Assembly: GCF_004216565.1 (NCBI RefSeq)
Contig: NZ_SGWV01000007.1
Location: forward strand, 372,001 to 436,000
From: Sphaerotilus mobilis
GTDB lineage: Bacteria > Pseudomonadota > Gammaproteobacteria > Burkholderiales > Burkholderiaceae_C
DNA: 64,000 bases
Reading direction: 5' to 3'
Positions 44,919-51,772 of this stretch are shown one piece after another. Every line of letters begins with the position of its first letter. Within the stretch, counting starts at the first letter, position 1. A program made the translations under genes and the position numbers. The notes below the pieces were generated by a model, which worked only from the letters and a program-made list of their open reading frames with translations, was not told where the DNA came from and made no database searches.

Positions 44919-45989
44919 TCAGCCGGCCCGCGCCTTCGTGTCCTGGGCCGGCAACGGCGCATAGACGCTTTCGTCGATCTGGACCGGCGTGGCCGCCCGC
45001 AGGCGCTCGATCAGCGCGAGCCAGTCGGCCTCGCCCTGGTCACGCAGCCACAGGTCGACCGCCCGGCCACGCACCTCGGCGAGCGGCCGCTCGCGCGCCG
45101 CGCGGCGATCGTCCAGGCGCAGCAGCGCCACGCCTTCGAGCACCTGCACCGGCGCCGACAGCTGGCCCGGCTGCAGGCCGTCGACGACGCCGTGCAGCGC
45201 CTCGGGCAGCATGCCCCGGTGTATGTAGTCCAGCCGGCCACCGGCGGCGGCGGAGGCATCGGCCGACTGCAGCCGCGCGGTCTCGGCAAAGTCGGCACCG
45301 GCCTGCAGGCGGGTGTGCAGGGTGCGGGCCTCGGCATGGGCGGCATCCCAGACGGCCTGCTTCGAACTGGGTTCGACCTTCAGCAAGATCACGCTCAGGC
45401 GCACCTGCTCGGGCTCGGTGAAGCGCTCGCGGTGGCGGGCATGCCAGGCCGCAAGCGTGGCCTCGTCGGGCGCGTCCGGGCGGCGCACCTCGGCCTGCAG
45501 GCGGCCGATCAGCGAGTCGCCCTCGAACTGGGTCCGCCACGCCGACAGCATGCGCTCGCGGTGGCTGGCATCCAGGCCGGCGGCCTGGCTCAGTCGCTGA
45601 GCCTGCGGGGCAAGCTGGGCCTCGACCCGGGCGGCATCGGGCGTCAGGCCGCGTCGACGGGCTTCGGCCAGCAGCAGCACCCGGTCGACCAGGGCCTGGC
45701 CGATCTCGCGCTGGAAGGCCGCCACCTCGGCCTCGGGCGGCTGGGCGTGGTAGTACTTCTGGCGCATCGCCACGCCCAGCGCGCGGCGGTAGTCGCCGCG
45801 GGTCAGCACCTGCTCGCCGATGCGGGCGAAGGGCAAGCCATCGGCGGCGGCGGCGGCGGTGGCGGTGGCAGCGGCGGAGGGTGCCGGCAAGGCCTGCGCG
45901 CCTGCCAGCAGCGGCAGACACAGCAGGACGGCTTGCAGGCCGGCCCGCAGCGTCCGCCTGGCCCGCAGGCCGCTGGGTCGTCGTGTCAT
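44919..45989 (-). CDS. Parvulin-type periplasmic peptidyl-prolyl isomerase
   Basis: The 356-residue protein has a signal peptide (LRAGLQAVLLCLPLLAGAQA), a SurA-like N-terminal helical chaperone part (LPFARIGEQVLTRGDYRRALGVAMRQKYY), and a rotamase domain near 200-300: EPEQVRLSVILLKV, ADFAETARLQSADASAAAGGRLDYIHRGMLPEALH, LSAPVQVLEGVALLRLDDRR. Such foldases help outer-membrane barrels and exported multiheme proteins fold. Directly upstream of the barrel gene (31-bp gap), it may be its dedicated chaperone. It starts 13 bp after the tetraheme gene. Confidence 0.88.
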   Translation of the reverse strand: MTRRPSGLRARRTLRAGLQAVLLCLPLLAGAQALPAPSAAATATAAAAADGLPFARIGEQVLTRGDYRRALGVAMRQKYYHAQPPEAEVAAFQREIGQALVDRVLLLAEARRRGLTPDAARVEAQLAPQAQRLSQAAGLDASHRERMLSAWRTQFEGDSLIGRLQAEVRRPDAPDEATLAAWHARHRERFTEPEQVRLSVILLKVEPSSKQAVWDAAHAEARTLHTRLQAGADFAETARLQSADASAAAGGRLDYIHRGMLPEALHGVVDGLQPGQLSAPVQVLEGVALLRLDDRRAARERPLAEVRGRAVDLWLRDQGEADWLALIERLRAATPVQIDESVYAPLPAQDTKARAG

Positions 45990-46002
45990 GCCGCCAGCCC
46001 CG

Positions 46003-46932
46003 TCACTTCACGTGGCAGGTCGTGCAGACCGCGCTGGAGGCGTTGGAGATGCGCAGGAAGGTCTCGCCCGCGACCTGGCCGGTGCCGGCCGGGCCGCTCT
46101 GGCCGCTGGAGACGTGCGGGTCGTGGCAGCTGGCGCATTCGACCAGCGGGCCCAGGCCGCCGGTGGCGCGCTGGTAGAGCGGCAGGTCGGTGCGCTGCTT
46201 GCCGGCACCGCCGGTGTCGACCCAGAAGACCTGGTTGCCATTGATGGACTGGGTCTGCGGCTGGCGGAAGTCGCCGTCGTTGCAGGTGCCCGAGACCGTG
46301 GTGCCGCTGCCGGTCAGGCCGCCGCCGCAGTACTGGATGCCGATCGGGTGGTCGTTGGACAGGTCGGTGCCCAGCAGGCCGGGGCCGCCGCTGATGCGGC
46401 CGGTGGCGCTGACGCTGCTGCCGGTCCAGGTGTAGGCCCGGCCGTCGACGCCACCGCCGTCGGCCACGAAGCCGCCGGAGCCGGGTGCGTTGATGACGTT
46501 GTCCATCGCCTGCGTGCCGTCGTGGCAGGACAGGCAGGCCATCGAGATGGAGCCGACCGGCGCGACCGTGCCGTCCAGCGAGGGCGTCTGCAGCGTGTCG
46601 TAGGTGGTGTAGGCCCCACCACCGGCCGGCGCACCGCCCGCGCCCAGGCGCTTGTTCCACAGCGGCGCGGGCGCGTTGACGTCCGCGCCGTGCGGGGTGT
46701 GGCAGAACACGCAGACCTCGGCCGTGTCGGACGTGCTGTTGCGACCCGCCAGACCCGGTCCGGAGCCCAGGTTGTGACGGGTGTCGGCGATGCCGGCCGA
46801 CACGCTGTCGGCTTGCATCACCCCGGTGGCCAGCACCAGCAAGGCGCCGACCGCGACGAGCAGGCGACGCCAGGCCGGCACGCTGCCGGCACGATCGTCG
46901 TGAACCTGGGGACGGTTGAGTAGTCTTTGCAT
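46003..46932 (-). CDS. Tetraheme cytochrome c (doubled CXXCH type)
   Basis: First gene of the 14-gene operon. ATG 46932 follows a strong GGAGG (46939-46943) by six bases. The 309-residue product has a signal segment (LLVAVGALLVLATGVMQA) and four heme sites: CVFCH, CLSCH, CASCH and CTTCH at the extreme C-terminus. The first pair forms the doubled-CXXCH module (TRHNLGSGPG, CVFCHTPHGA, CLSCHDGT) found also at the start of the 11-heme protein, so one probably arose from the other or both from a common module. A region with two further Cys (YCGGG, TCNDG) may be disulfide-bonded. It may be the periplasmic or surface partner of the conduit. Confidence 0.9.
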   Translation of the reverse strand: MQRLLNRPQVHDDRAGSVPAWRRLLVAVGALLVLATGVMQADSVSAGIADTRHNLGSGPGLAGRNSTSDTAEVCVFCHTPHGADVNAPAPLWNKRLGAGGAPAGGGAYTTYDTLQTPSLDGTVAPVGSISMACLSCHDGTQAMDNVINAPGSGGFVADGGGVDGRAYTWTGSSVSATGRISGGPGLLGTDLSNDHPIGIQYCGGGLTGSGTTVSGTCNDGDFRQPQTQSINGNQVFWVDTGGAGKQRTDLPLYQRATGGLGPLVECASCHDPHVSSGQSGPAGTGQVAGETFLRISNASSAVCTTCHVK

Positions 46933-47007
46933 TCCATGCCTCCGCACGGCGCGTCGCGGACCTCGCCCGTTCGAGGCGATCCCAGCCCGCGACATGAGGC
47001 CTGTTTC

Positions 47008-47023
47008 TGCACCTTCTGTGCCA
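47008..47023 (-). promoter_or_regulatory. Sigma-54 promoter of the multiheme operon
   Basis: Read on the minus strand: TGGCACAGAAGGTGCA. It matches TGGCACGRNNNTTGCW at all but two fixed positions, with GG (47022-47021) and GC (47010-47009) exactly 10 bases apart. The predicted transcript starts near 46997, leaving about 65 bases before the tetraheme ATG. Confidence 0.7.
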
Positions 47024-47189
47024 TTCGTCACGCGACCCCGTCAGGTCCGCGCCACCCGTGTGACCCGACGTGTCTTGTGTTGCAGTGCGGCGAAGACCCC
47101 ATGCGGACGAGTTGTGACATGGGCTTTTTGACTCGCCCGAAGCCCCAAACGGTGCCCCGGATGGGTCTGCGCTCTGCGGTGTGCAAGGC

Positions 47190-47247
47190 CGGGAATGCCG
47201 AGCCGCAAGCTCCCGCAATCAGGAAGCGGGCTTCCCGAGATCGGGAA
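47190..47247. repeat. Palindrome cluster TTCCCG-N4-CGGGAA
   Basis: Contains GGAAGC-GG-GCTTCC (47222-47235) overlapping TTCCCG-AGAT-CGGGAA (47232-47247), with another CGGGAA at 47190. The second palindrome has the same arms and loop length as the one at 30988-31003. It could be a binding site of the NtrC-type regulator, a REP-like element or a terminator of the NHL gene. Confidence 0.55.
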
Positions 47248-47269
47248 CCGGCGCGGGCGACGCAGGGCC

Positions 47270-48424
47270 TCAGCGCGGCCGTGCCGGACCGGCCAGCAGC
47301 CCGGCCCCGGCGGCCAGGGCGGCCGGCCGGTAGACGTCGATCTTGCGGAACCACTGGTCGACCAGCACGACCCGGCCGTCCTCGTCGACCGCGATGCCCG
47401 AGGGCAGCATGTAGCGCGCCGGCGCGTCGCGCTCGGAGCGTTCGCCCACGAACAACAGCAGCGCGCCGTCGGGGTCGAAGATCTGGAAGTTGCCGAAGGC
47501 GGTGTCGACCACGTAGACATTGCCGTCGCGGTCGGTGGCGATCTCCTTGGGCCGGGCGAACTGGCCGTACTGCTTGCCCACGCTGCCGAAGTGCCGCAGG
47601 TAGCGGCCTTGCGCGTCGAACACCACGACCCGGAAGTTGCCGCCGTCGACCACATAGAGCCGGCCATCGCGGCCGATGGCGATGTCGCGCGGCAGGTTGA
47701 ACTCGCCTTCGCCGCTGCCGCGCCGGCCGATGTCCTGCAGGTGCGCGCCGCTGCGGGCGTCGAACACGCGGACCCGGTGCAGCTCGCTGCCGACACCGCC
47801 GATGTCCACCGCATAGACCCGCTCGCCGGCCGCATCGACCGTCACGCTGGTCAGGCGCGAGAACCACCCGGCCCCGCCGATGCGGCGCAGGAAGCGCCGG
47901 TCCGGGCCATAGACCTGGATGGTGCGGGTGCCGATGTCGGCGACATAGAGCCGCCCGGCCGCATCGACGTCCAGCCCGATCGGCTTGACGAGCTGGCCTT
48001 CGCCGTCCTCCTCGCCGATGCGGTGGTGCTGGCCGGCGCCGACGTCGAACACACGCACATGCCGCGCGACCGTGTCGGAGACATAGATGCGCCCGCGCCA
48101 GACCGCCACCGCATAGGGCTTGGCCAGCGGCTCGCCCACGACCTGCTCGCCGGTCACGAAGCGGCGCAGCTCGCTGGCCTGGCTGCCGGGCAGGATGTCG
48201 GCGCTGGAGCGGATGCTGCGTTCGAAGTGGAAGCGCGGCTCGTCCGGTGCAGGCGGGAAGACCGGCAGCGTCGCCGGCCCGGCCGCGACCGGCGCCTTCG
48301 GCGGCAACATGCAACCCGCCAGCGGGGCCACGGCGCCCAAGGCCAGCGCGTGGCCGAGCGTCGTCAGACAGGTCCGGCGGCTGCTTGCCGGCCAGCGTGT
48401 GTGCGGGGTCTTGATCTGCGTCAT
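47270..48424 (-). CDS. NHL-repeat lipoprotein 3 of 3
   Basis: The 384-residue lipoprotein from ATG 48424 has lipobox LAGC at about residue 32-35 after SRRTCLTTLGHALALGAVAP. A regular six-bladed NHL propeller follows: LAKPYAVAVWRGRIYVSDTVARHVRVFD, LVKPIGLDVDAAGRLYVADIGTRTIQVY, LTSVTVDAAGERVYAVD, LPRDIAIGRDGRLYVVDGGNFRVVVFD, FARPKEIATDRDGNVYVVDTAFGNFQIFD, LPSGIAVDEDGRVVLVDQWFRKIDVY. It is closest to NHL protein 1. It has its own transcript, divergent from the diheme cytochrome gene. No clear ribosome site precedes the ATG, which fits a very short leader. Confidence 0.88.
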   Translation of the reverse strand: MTQIKTPHTRWPASSRRTCLTTLGHALALGAVAPLAGCMLPPKAPVAAGPATLPVFPPAPDEPRFHFERSIRSSADILPGSQASELRRFVTGEQVVGEPLAKPYAVAVWRGRIYVSDTVARHVRVFDVGAGQHHRIGEEDGEGQLVKPIGLDVDAAGRLYVADIGTRTIQVYGPDRRFLRRIGGAGWFSRLTSVTVDAAGERVYAVDIGGVGSELHRVRVFDARSGAHLQDIGRRGSGEGEFNLPRDIAIGRDGRLYVVDGGNFRVVVFDAQGRYLRHFGSVGKQYGQFARPKEIATDRDGNVYVVDTAFGNFQIFDPDGALLLFVGERSERDAPARYMLPSGIAVDEDGRVVLVDQWFRKIDVYRPAALAAGAGLLAGPARPR

Positions 48425-48437
48425 CAAGACGACAACA

Positions 48438-48453
48438 TGCACGCCATGTGCCA
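48438..48453 (-). promoter_or_regulatory. Possible sigma-54 promoter of the NHL lipoprotein gene
   Basis: Minus strand TGGCACATGGCGTGCA has the same ends as the operon promoter (TGGCAC...GTGCA) and the required 10-base GG-GC spacing. The start would fall near 48427, only about 3 bases before ATG 48424, so the mRNA would be nearly leaderless. This weakens the case. Confidence 0.5.
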
Positions 48454-48498
48454 ATGTCTCCGGGGTGCCAGCCAAGGTGTTGGCCAAAACCCGCCACA

Positions 48499-48514
48499 TG
48501 GCAGGCAACTTGCT
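48499..48514 (+). promoter_or_regulatory. Sigma-54 promoter of the diheme/triheme pair
   Basis: TGGCAGGCAACTTGCT keeps TGGCA, the G after it, and a perfect TTGC(T) at -12, with 10 bases between GG and GC. The start would be near 48525, about 30 bases before ATG 48555. This is the best -12 match of the three. Confidence 0.7.
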
Positions 48515-48554
48515 CGACACGGCGCGTGCCGACCGCCCGACCCCACCGCATCCG

Positions 48555-49445
48555 ATGAACCTGCCGACACATGTTTGCCGCCTGGCCGCCGGCCTGCTGA
48601 CCGTGGTCCTGGCACTGGGCGCGCCGGAGCCGGCCGCCGCGCAGCCGACCGGGGCGGCGCTGGCCCCAGCCAACGGCGGCGACCGCGGCGAGCGGCGCCA
48701 CAGCGGCGCGGACGGCGCGGTGCTCTACCACCACTACTGCTCGGTCTGCCACGGCGACCAGGGCAACGGCCGCAGCCGCGCCACCGCCGCGCTGTCGACG
48801 CCGCCGCGCGACTTCACCTCGGCCGCCTCGCGCCGCGACCTCGACCGCGCGCGCATCGTGCGCTCGGTCACCTTCGGCGTCCCTGGCACGGCCATGGTCG
48901 GCTGGCGCACCCAGCTGTCGGCCGCCGACATCGATGCGCTGGCCGAACACCTGCGCGTCAACTTCCTTGAACCCCGGCCGGCACCCGCAGCGGCCCATGG
49001 CGGCATGGGGACCGGCACCGGCACCGGCACAGGCACCGGCACCAGCCCGAACGCGATATCCGGCACCCGGGCCCACGGCGGCCATGCCGCCCCCGGTGCC
49101 TTGCCGGCCGGTGCCGCGCCAAGGCCCTATCCCGACGGCCTGCAAGGCGATGCCAGCCGGGGCGCCGCCTACTACCGGCTCAACTGCGTCGCCTGCCACG
49201 GCGAACGTGGCGACGGGCAAGGCCCACGGGCCTACTTCATCCGCCCGGTGCCGCGCGACTTCGTCAACCTGCCCGATGCCGCGAGTTGGGACCGCGCCCG
49301 GGTCTGGCAGGCCATCGCCGACGGCCGGCTGGGCACCGAGATGCCGGCCTGGCGGCAGGTGCTGGACGCCCAGCAGATCGCCGACCTGGCCGAACATGTG
49401 CTGACGCGCTACATCCAGGCACCGCGCCGGCCGGTCACGCCGTGA
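48555..49445 (+). CDS. Diheme cytochrome c
   Basis: The 296-residue exported protein starts at ATG 48555. The frame is open upstream to 48120 but only over promoter and antisense DNA. A signal peptide (RLAAGLLTVVLALGAPEPAAAQ) is followed by two class I cytochrome domains: CSVCHGDQGNGRSR with Met in GTAMVGWR, and CVACHGERGDGQGPR with Met in GTEMPAWR. They are joined by a (GT)n and His/Gly/Ala linker encoded by a hexamer repeat. The domain pair resembles diheme carriers of the CccA type. It is coupled to the triheme gene by a GTGA overlap. Confidence 0.9.
   Translation: MNLPTHVCRLAAGLLTVVLALGAPEPAAAQPTGAALAPANGGDRGERRHSGADGAVLYHHYCSVCHGDQGNGRSRATAALSTPPRDFTSAASRRDLDRARIVRSVTFGVPGTAMVGWRTQLSAADIDALAEHLRVNFLEPRPAPAAAHGGMGTGTGTGTGTGTSPNAISGTRAHGGHAAPGALPAGAAPRPYPDGLQGDASRGAAYYRLNCVACHGERGDGQGPRAYFIRPVPRDFVNLPDAASWDRARVWQAIADGRLGTEMPAWRQVLDAQQIADLAEHVLTRYIQAPRRPVTP
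49011..49043. repeat. Hexamer repeat (ACCGGC)n
   Basis: Five to six units encode the Gly-Thr linker between the two heme domains of the diheme cytochrome. Confidence 0.85.
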
Positions 49446-50575
49446 GCGTCGGCCATGTCCTGGCCCGCCGGTCCGCACTGTGGCTGGCCTGGCTGAACGC
49501 CCACACCGTTGTGACGGTCCTCACCGTCGTCACCACCCTCACCACCTTCACCGCCCTGCCCGCCCAGGCGCTCGAACCGGACCCGGCCGCCGAGGCCCGC
49601 CACGAGCGCGGCCGGCGACTCTACGACGGTCTGTGCTACTTCTGCCACGGCTATGCCGGCGACGCCCGTACGCTGGCGGCGACGCTGCTCAGCCCGCCAC
49701 CGCGCGACTTCACCGCCACGCCCGATCTGGACGCTGCCCGCATCGTCACAGCCCTGCGCGAAGGCCGGCCCGGCACCGCGATGACCGCCTTCACCAGCCG
49801 GCTGGATGCCGACGGCATGGCCGTGCTGGCCGACTATGTGGTGCGCGAGTTCGTCCAGCAGCGCGCCCGGCGGTCGCGCTATCACAGCGCCGAGAACGGC
49901 TGGCCCGCGCACGACCGCCATGCCGCCGCCTACCCGTTTGCCGATGGCCGCATCGGCCTGGACGTGCCGGTCGACACGCTCGATGACAGCCAGCGCGCCG
50001 GCCGCAGCCTGTTCCTGTCGGCCTGCATCAGCTGCCACGACCGCAGCCGCCAGGACGACCCCGGCCCGGTCTGGCAGTCCCGCCCGCTGTCCTATCCGCG
50101 CCCGGGTTTTGCCCCGGGCCAACATGCGATCGGGCCGGACTCGCCGGCCGCCCGCGAGGTTGACGCCATCAGCGCCGCGAGCGCCTACGCCCGCCACGAC
50201 CGCGCCCCGGACATCCCCGGCCTGAGCCGCCGCGAACGGGCCGGCGAGGCCCTGTTCCAGGCCAACTGCGCCTTCTGCCACGGCGCCGATGCGACCGGCC
50301 GCAACTGGATCGGCCAGTTCATCGAGCCCCCCGCCCGCGACCTGACCACCCTGAGCGCCAGCGCCCGCACGCCCCGCCACCTGCGCGCGGTCATCCGCGC
50401 GGGCCTGCCGGGCACCTCGATGCCCGCCTGGCGTTCGGTCCTGTCGGAGCGGCAAGTCAACGATCTGGTCGCCTACCTGCGTCGCCGGCTGGCCTGCGCC
50501 AGCAGCAGCCAAGGCGCAAGCACAGCCGGCGCTCAGTCCTGCAGCGGCAGCCTGAGCGTGAAGGTGCTGCCCTGA
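49442..50575 (+). CDS. Triheme cytochrome c with three class I domains
   Basis: GTG 49442 overlaps the previous stop (GTGA). The 377-residue product has a hydrophobic signal rich in Thr/Val (VVTVLTVVTTLTTFTALPAQA), then three cytochrome c domains: CYFCHGYAGD (Met in GTAMTAF), CISCHDRSRQ, and CAFCHGADATGRN (Met in GTSMPAWR). The middle domain lacks an obvious Met ligand and has a His-containing stretch (GQHAIG) that could serve. It probably passes electrons between periplasm and the multiheme proteins. The last 43 bp overlap the kinase gene on the opposite strand, and the tail after CLACASSS is Ser-rich. Confidence 0.88.
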   Translation: MSVGHVLARRSALWLAWLNAHTVVTVLTVVTTLTTFTALPAQALEPDPAAEARHERGRRLYDGLCYFCHGYAGDARTLAATLLSPPPRDFTATPDLDAARIVTALREGRPGTAMTAFTSRLDADGMAVLADYVVREFVQQRARRSRYHSAENGWPAHDRHAAAYPFADGRIGLDVPVDTLDDSQRAGRSLFLSACISCHDRSRQDDPGPVWQSRPLSYPRPGFAPGQHAIGPDSPAAREVDAISAASAYARHDRAPDIPGLSRRERAGEALFQANCAFCHGADATGRNWIGQFIEPPARDLTTLSASARTPRHLRAVIRAGLPGTSMPAWRSVLSERQVNDLVAYLRRRLACASSSQGASTAGAQSCSGSLSVKVLP

Positions 50576-51759
50576 CCCAGGACGCTGTGGATCGACAGGC
50601 GACCGCCATGCAGTTCGACGATCTGCTGGACGATGCTGATGCCCAGACCGGTGCCGGGGGTCTGGCCGGACTTGTCGGCGCGGAAGAAACGTTCGCCAAC
50701 GCGGGCCTTTTCCTCGTCGCTCAGGCCGATGCCGGCATCGCTGACCGCGATGGCGACCCAGGGGCCGCCGCTGGTGTCGCGGTCGTTCCAGACGGTGACG
50801 CGCACCGGACTGCCGGGCGGCGAGTACTTGTAGGCGTTGGACAGCAGGTTGCCCAAGGCCTGTTCGAGCTTGGCCGCATCGGCGCGCACCCGCATCGGTT
50901 CATGCTGCGGGCGTTCGAGCCGGAAGGCCTCGCGGCCCGGCGGCGCGGCGTGCTGGTGCTTCAGGTGTTCCAGCCAGCGGCCGATCTCCAGCGGCTCGAA
51001 GGCGAAGTCCAGCCCACCGCCGGACTCGATGCGGGCGAGGTCGAGCAACTCGTTGAGGATGCGCACCATCACGCCCGACTGGCGGTGGATGCGTTCCAGC
51101 ATGTCGCGTTGCTTGGCCGGTGACAGCTCGCGGGTGAGCATCAGCTCGACAAACCCGTAGATGCTGGCCATGGGCGTGCGCAGCTCGTGCGCGGCCATGG
51201 CGAGGAACTCGGACTTGAGGCGGTCGACCTGCGCCTCGGCGGTGATGTCGCGCAGTTGCAGCACCTGCGACCAGGCGGCGTCAAAGCCGCGGTACAGGCG
51301 CAGCCGCAGCGTGCGTTCCTGTGGGCGCAGCAACTGCAGCACGTCGCGGCCGGCGCGGTCGGCCGGCCCGGCGGTGCTGATCTCGCGCAGGTCCTCCAGG
51401 CTGTGAACCATCGAGGGCGGCGCACAACGGGCGTTCAGGCGGTATAGGAAGACCACCTCCTCCAGGCCCTGCAAGGCGTCGGCCGGCAGGCCGGTGAAGG
51501 CACAGAAGGCGGCATTGACACGGCGCACGCGGCCGTGCTCGTCGAACAGCACGAGGCCGTCGGGGCTGAGGGCGAAGACGGCCTCGAACTGGTCCCGGTG
51601 GACGCTGGCCTGCAGCGTGAGCTGCTCGAAGCGCGTCAGGATCGCGTCGACCGGCGGCTGGTCCGGCAACAGCGCCGGCAGGTCGAGCGGCCCGCCGATG
51701 TCCTCGATCTGCAGCCTCAGGGCCTCGATCGCGTCGGTCGGCGGGGTGACGTTCGGCAT
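50533..51759 (-). CDS. PAS-domain histidine kinase, soluble
   Basis: This 408-residue kinase has no membrane segment. A PAS domain (about 55-175) includes FEAVFALSPDGLVLFDEHGRVRRVNAAF. HisKA has LKSEFLAMAAHELRTPMASIYGF (His near 195). HATPase is complete: LGNLLSNAYKYSP, VSDAGIGLSDEE, GTGLGISIVQQIVELHGG. It follows the chemoreceptor gene by 13 bp, so both are one operon, and a CheY-like regulator is encoded divergently. With an intact ATPase it could also act on the regulator whose own kinase (28732-30393) looks defective. That is speculation. Confidence 0.92.
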   Translation of the reverse strand: MPNVTPPTDAIEALRLQIEDIGGPLDLPALLPDQPPVDAILTRFEQLTLQASVHRDQFEAVFALSPDGLVLFDEHGRVRRVNAAFCAFTGLPADALQGLEEVVFLYRLNARCAPPSMVHSLEDLREISTAGPADRAGRDVLQLLRPQERTLRLRLYRGFDAAWSQVLQLRDITAEAQVDRLKSEFLAMAAHELRTPMASIYGFVELMLTRELSPAKQRDMLERIHRQSGVMVRILNELLDLARIESGGGLDFAFEPLEIGRWLEHLKHQHAAPPGREAFRLERPQHEPMRVRADAAKLEQALGNLLSNAYKYSPPGSPVRVTVWNDRDTSGGPWVAIAVSDAGIGLSDEEKARVGERFFRADKSGQTPGTGLGISIVQQIVELHGGRLSIHSVLGQGSTFTLRLPLQD

Positions 51760-51772
51760 GGTCCGTGGCCGT

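Larger units (their letters stand above)
46933..47269. other. 337-bp regulatory gap before the cytochrome operon
   Basis: No credible gene. The gap holds the sigma-54 element at 47008-47023 and, farther upstream of the operon (47190-47247), a cluster of TTCCCG/CGGGAA palindromes close behind the NHL gene stop. The distance of roughly 170-240 bp between palindromes and promoter fits an enhancer of a sigma-54 activator, which is inference. Confidence 0.65.
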
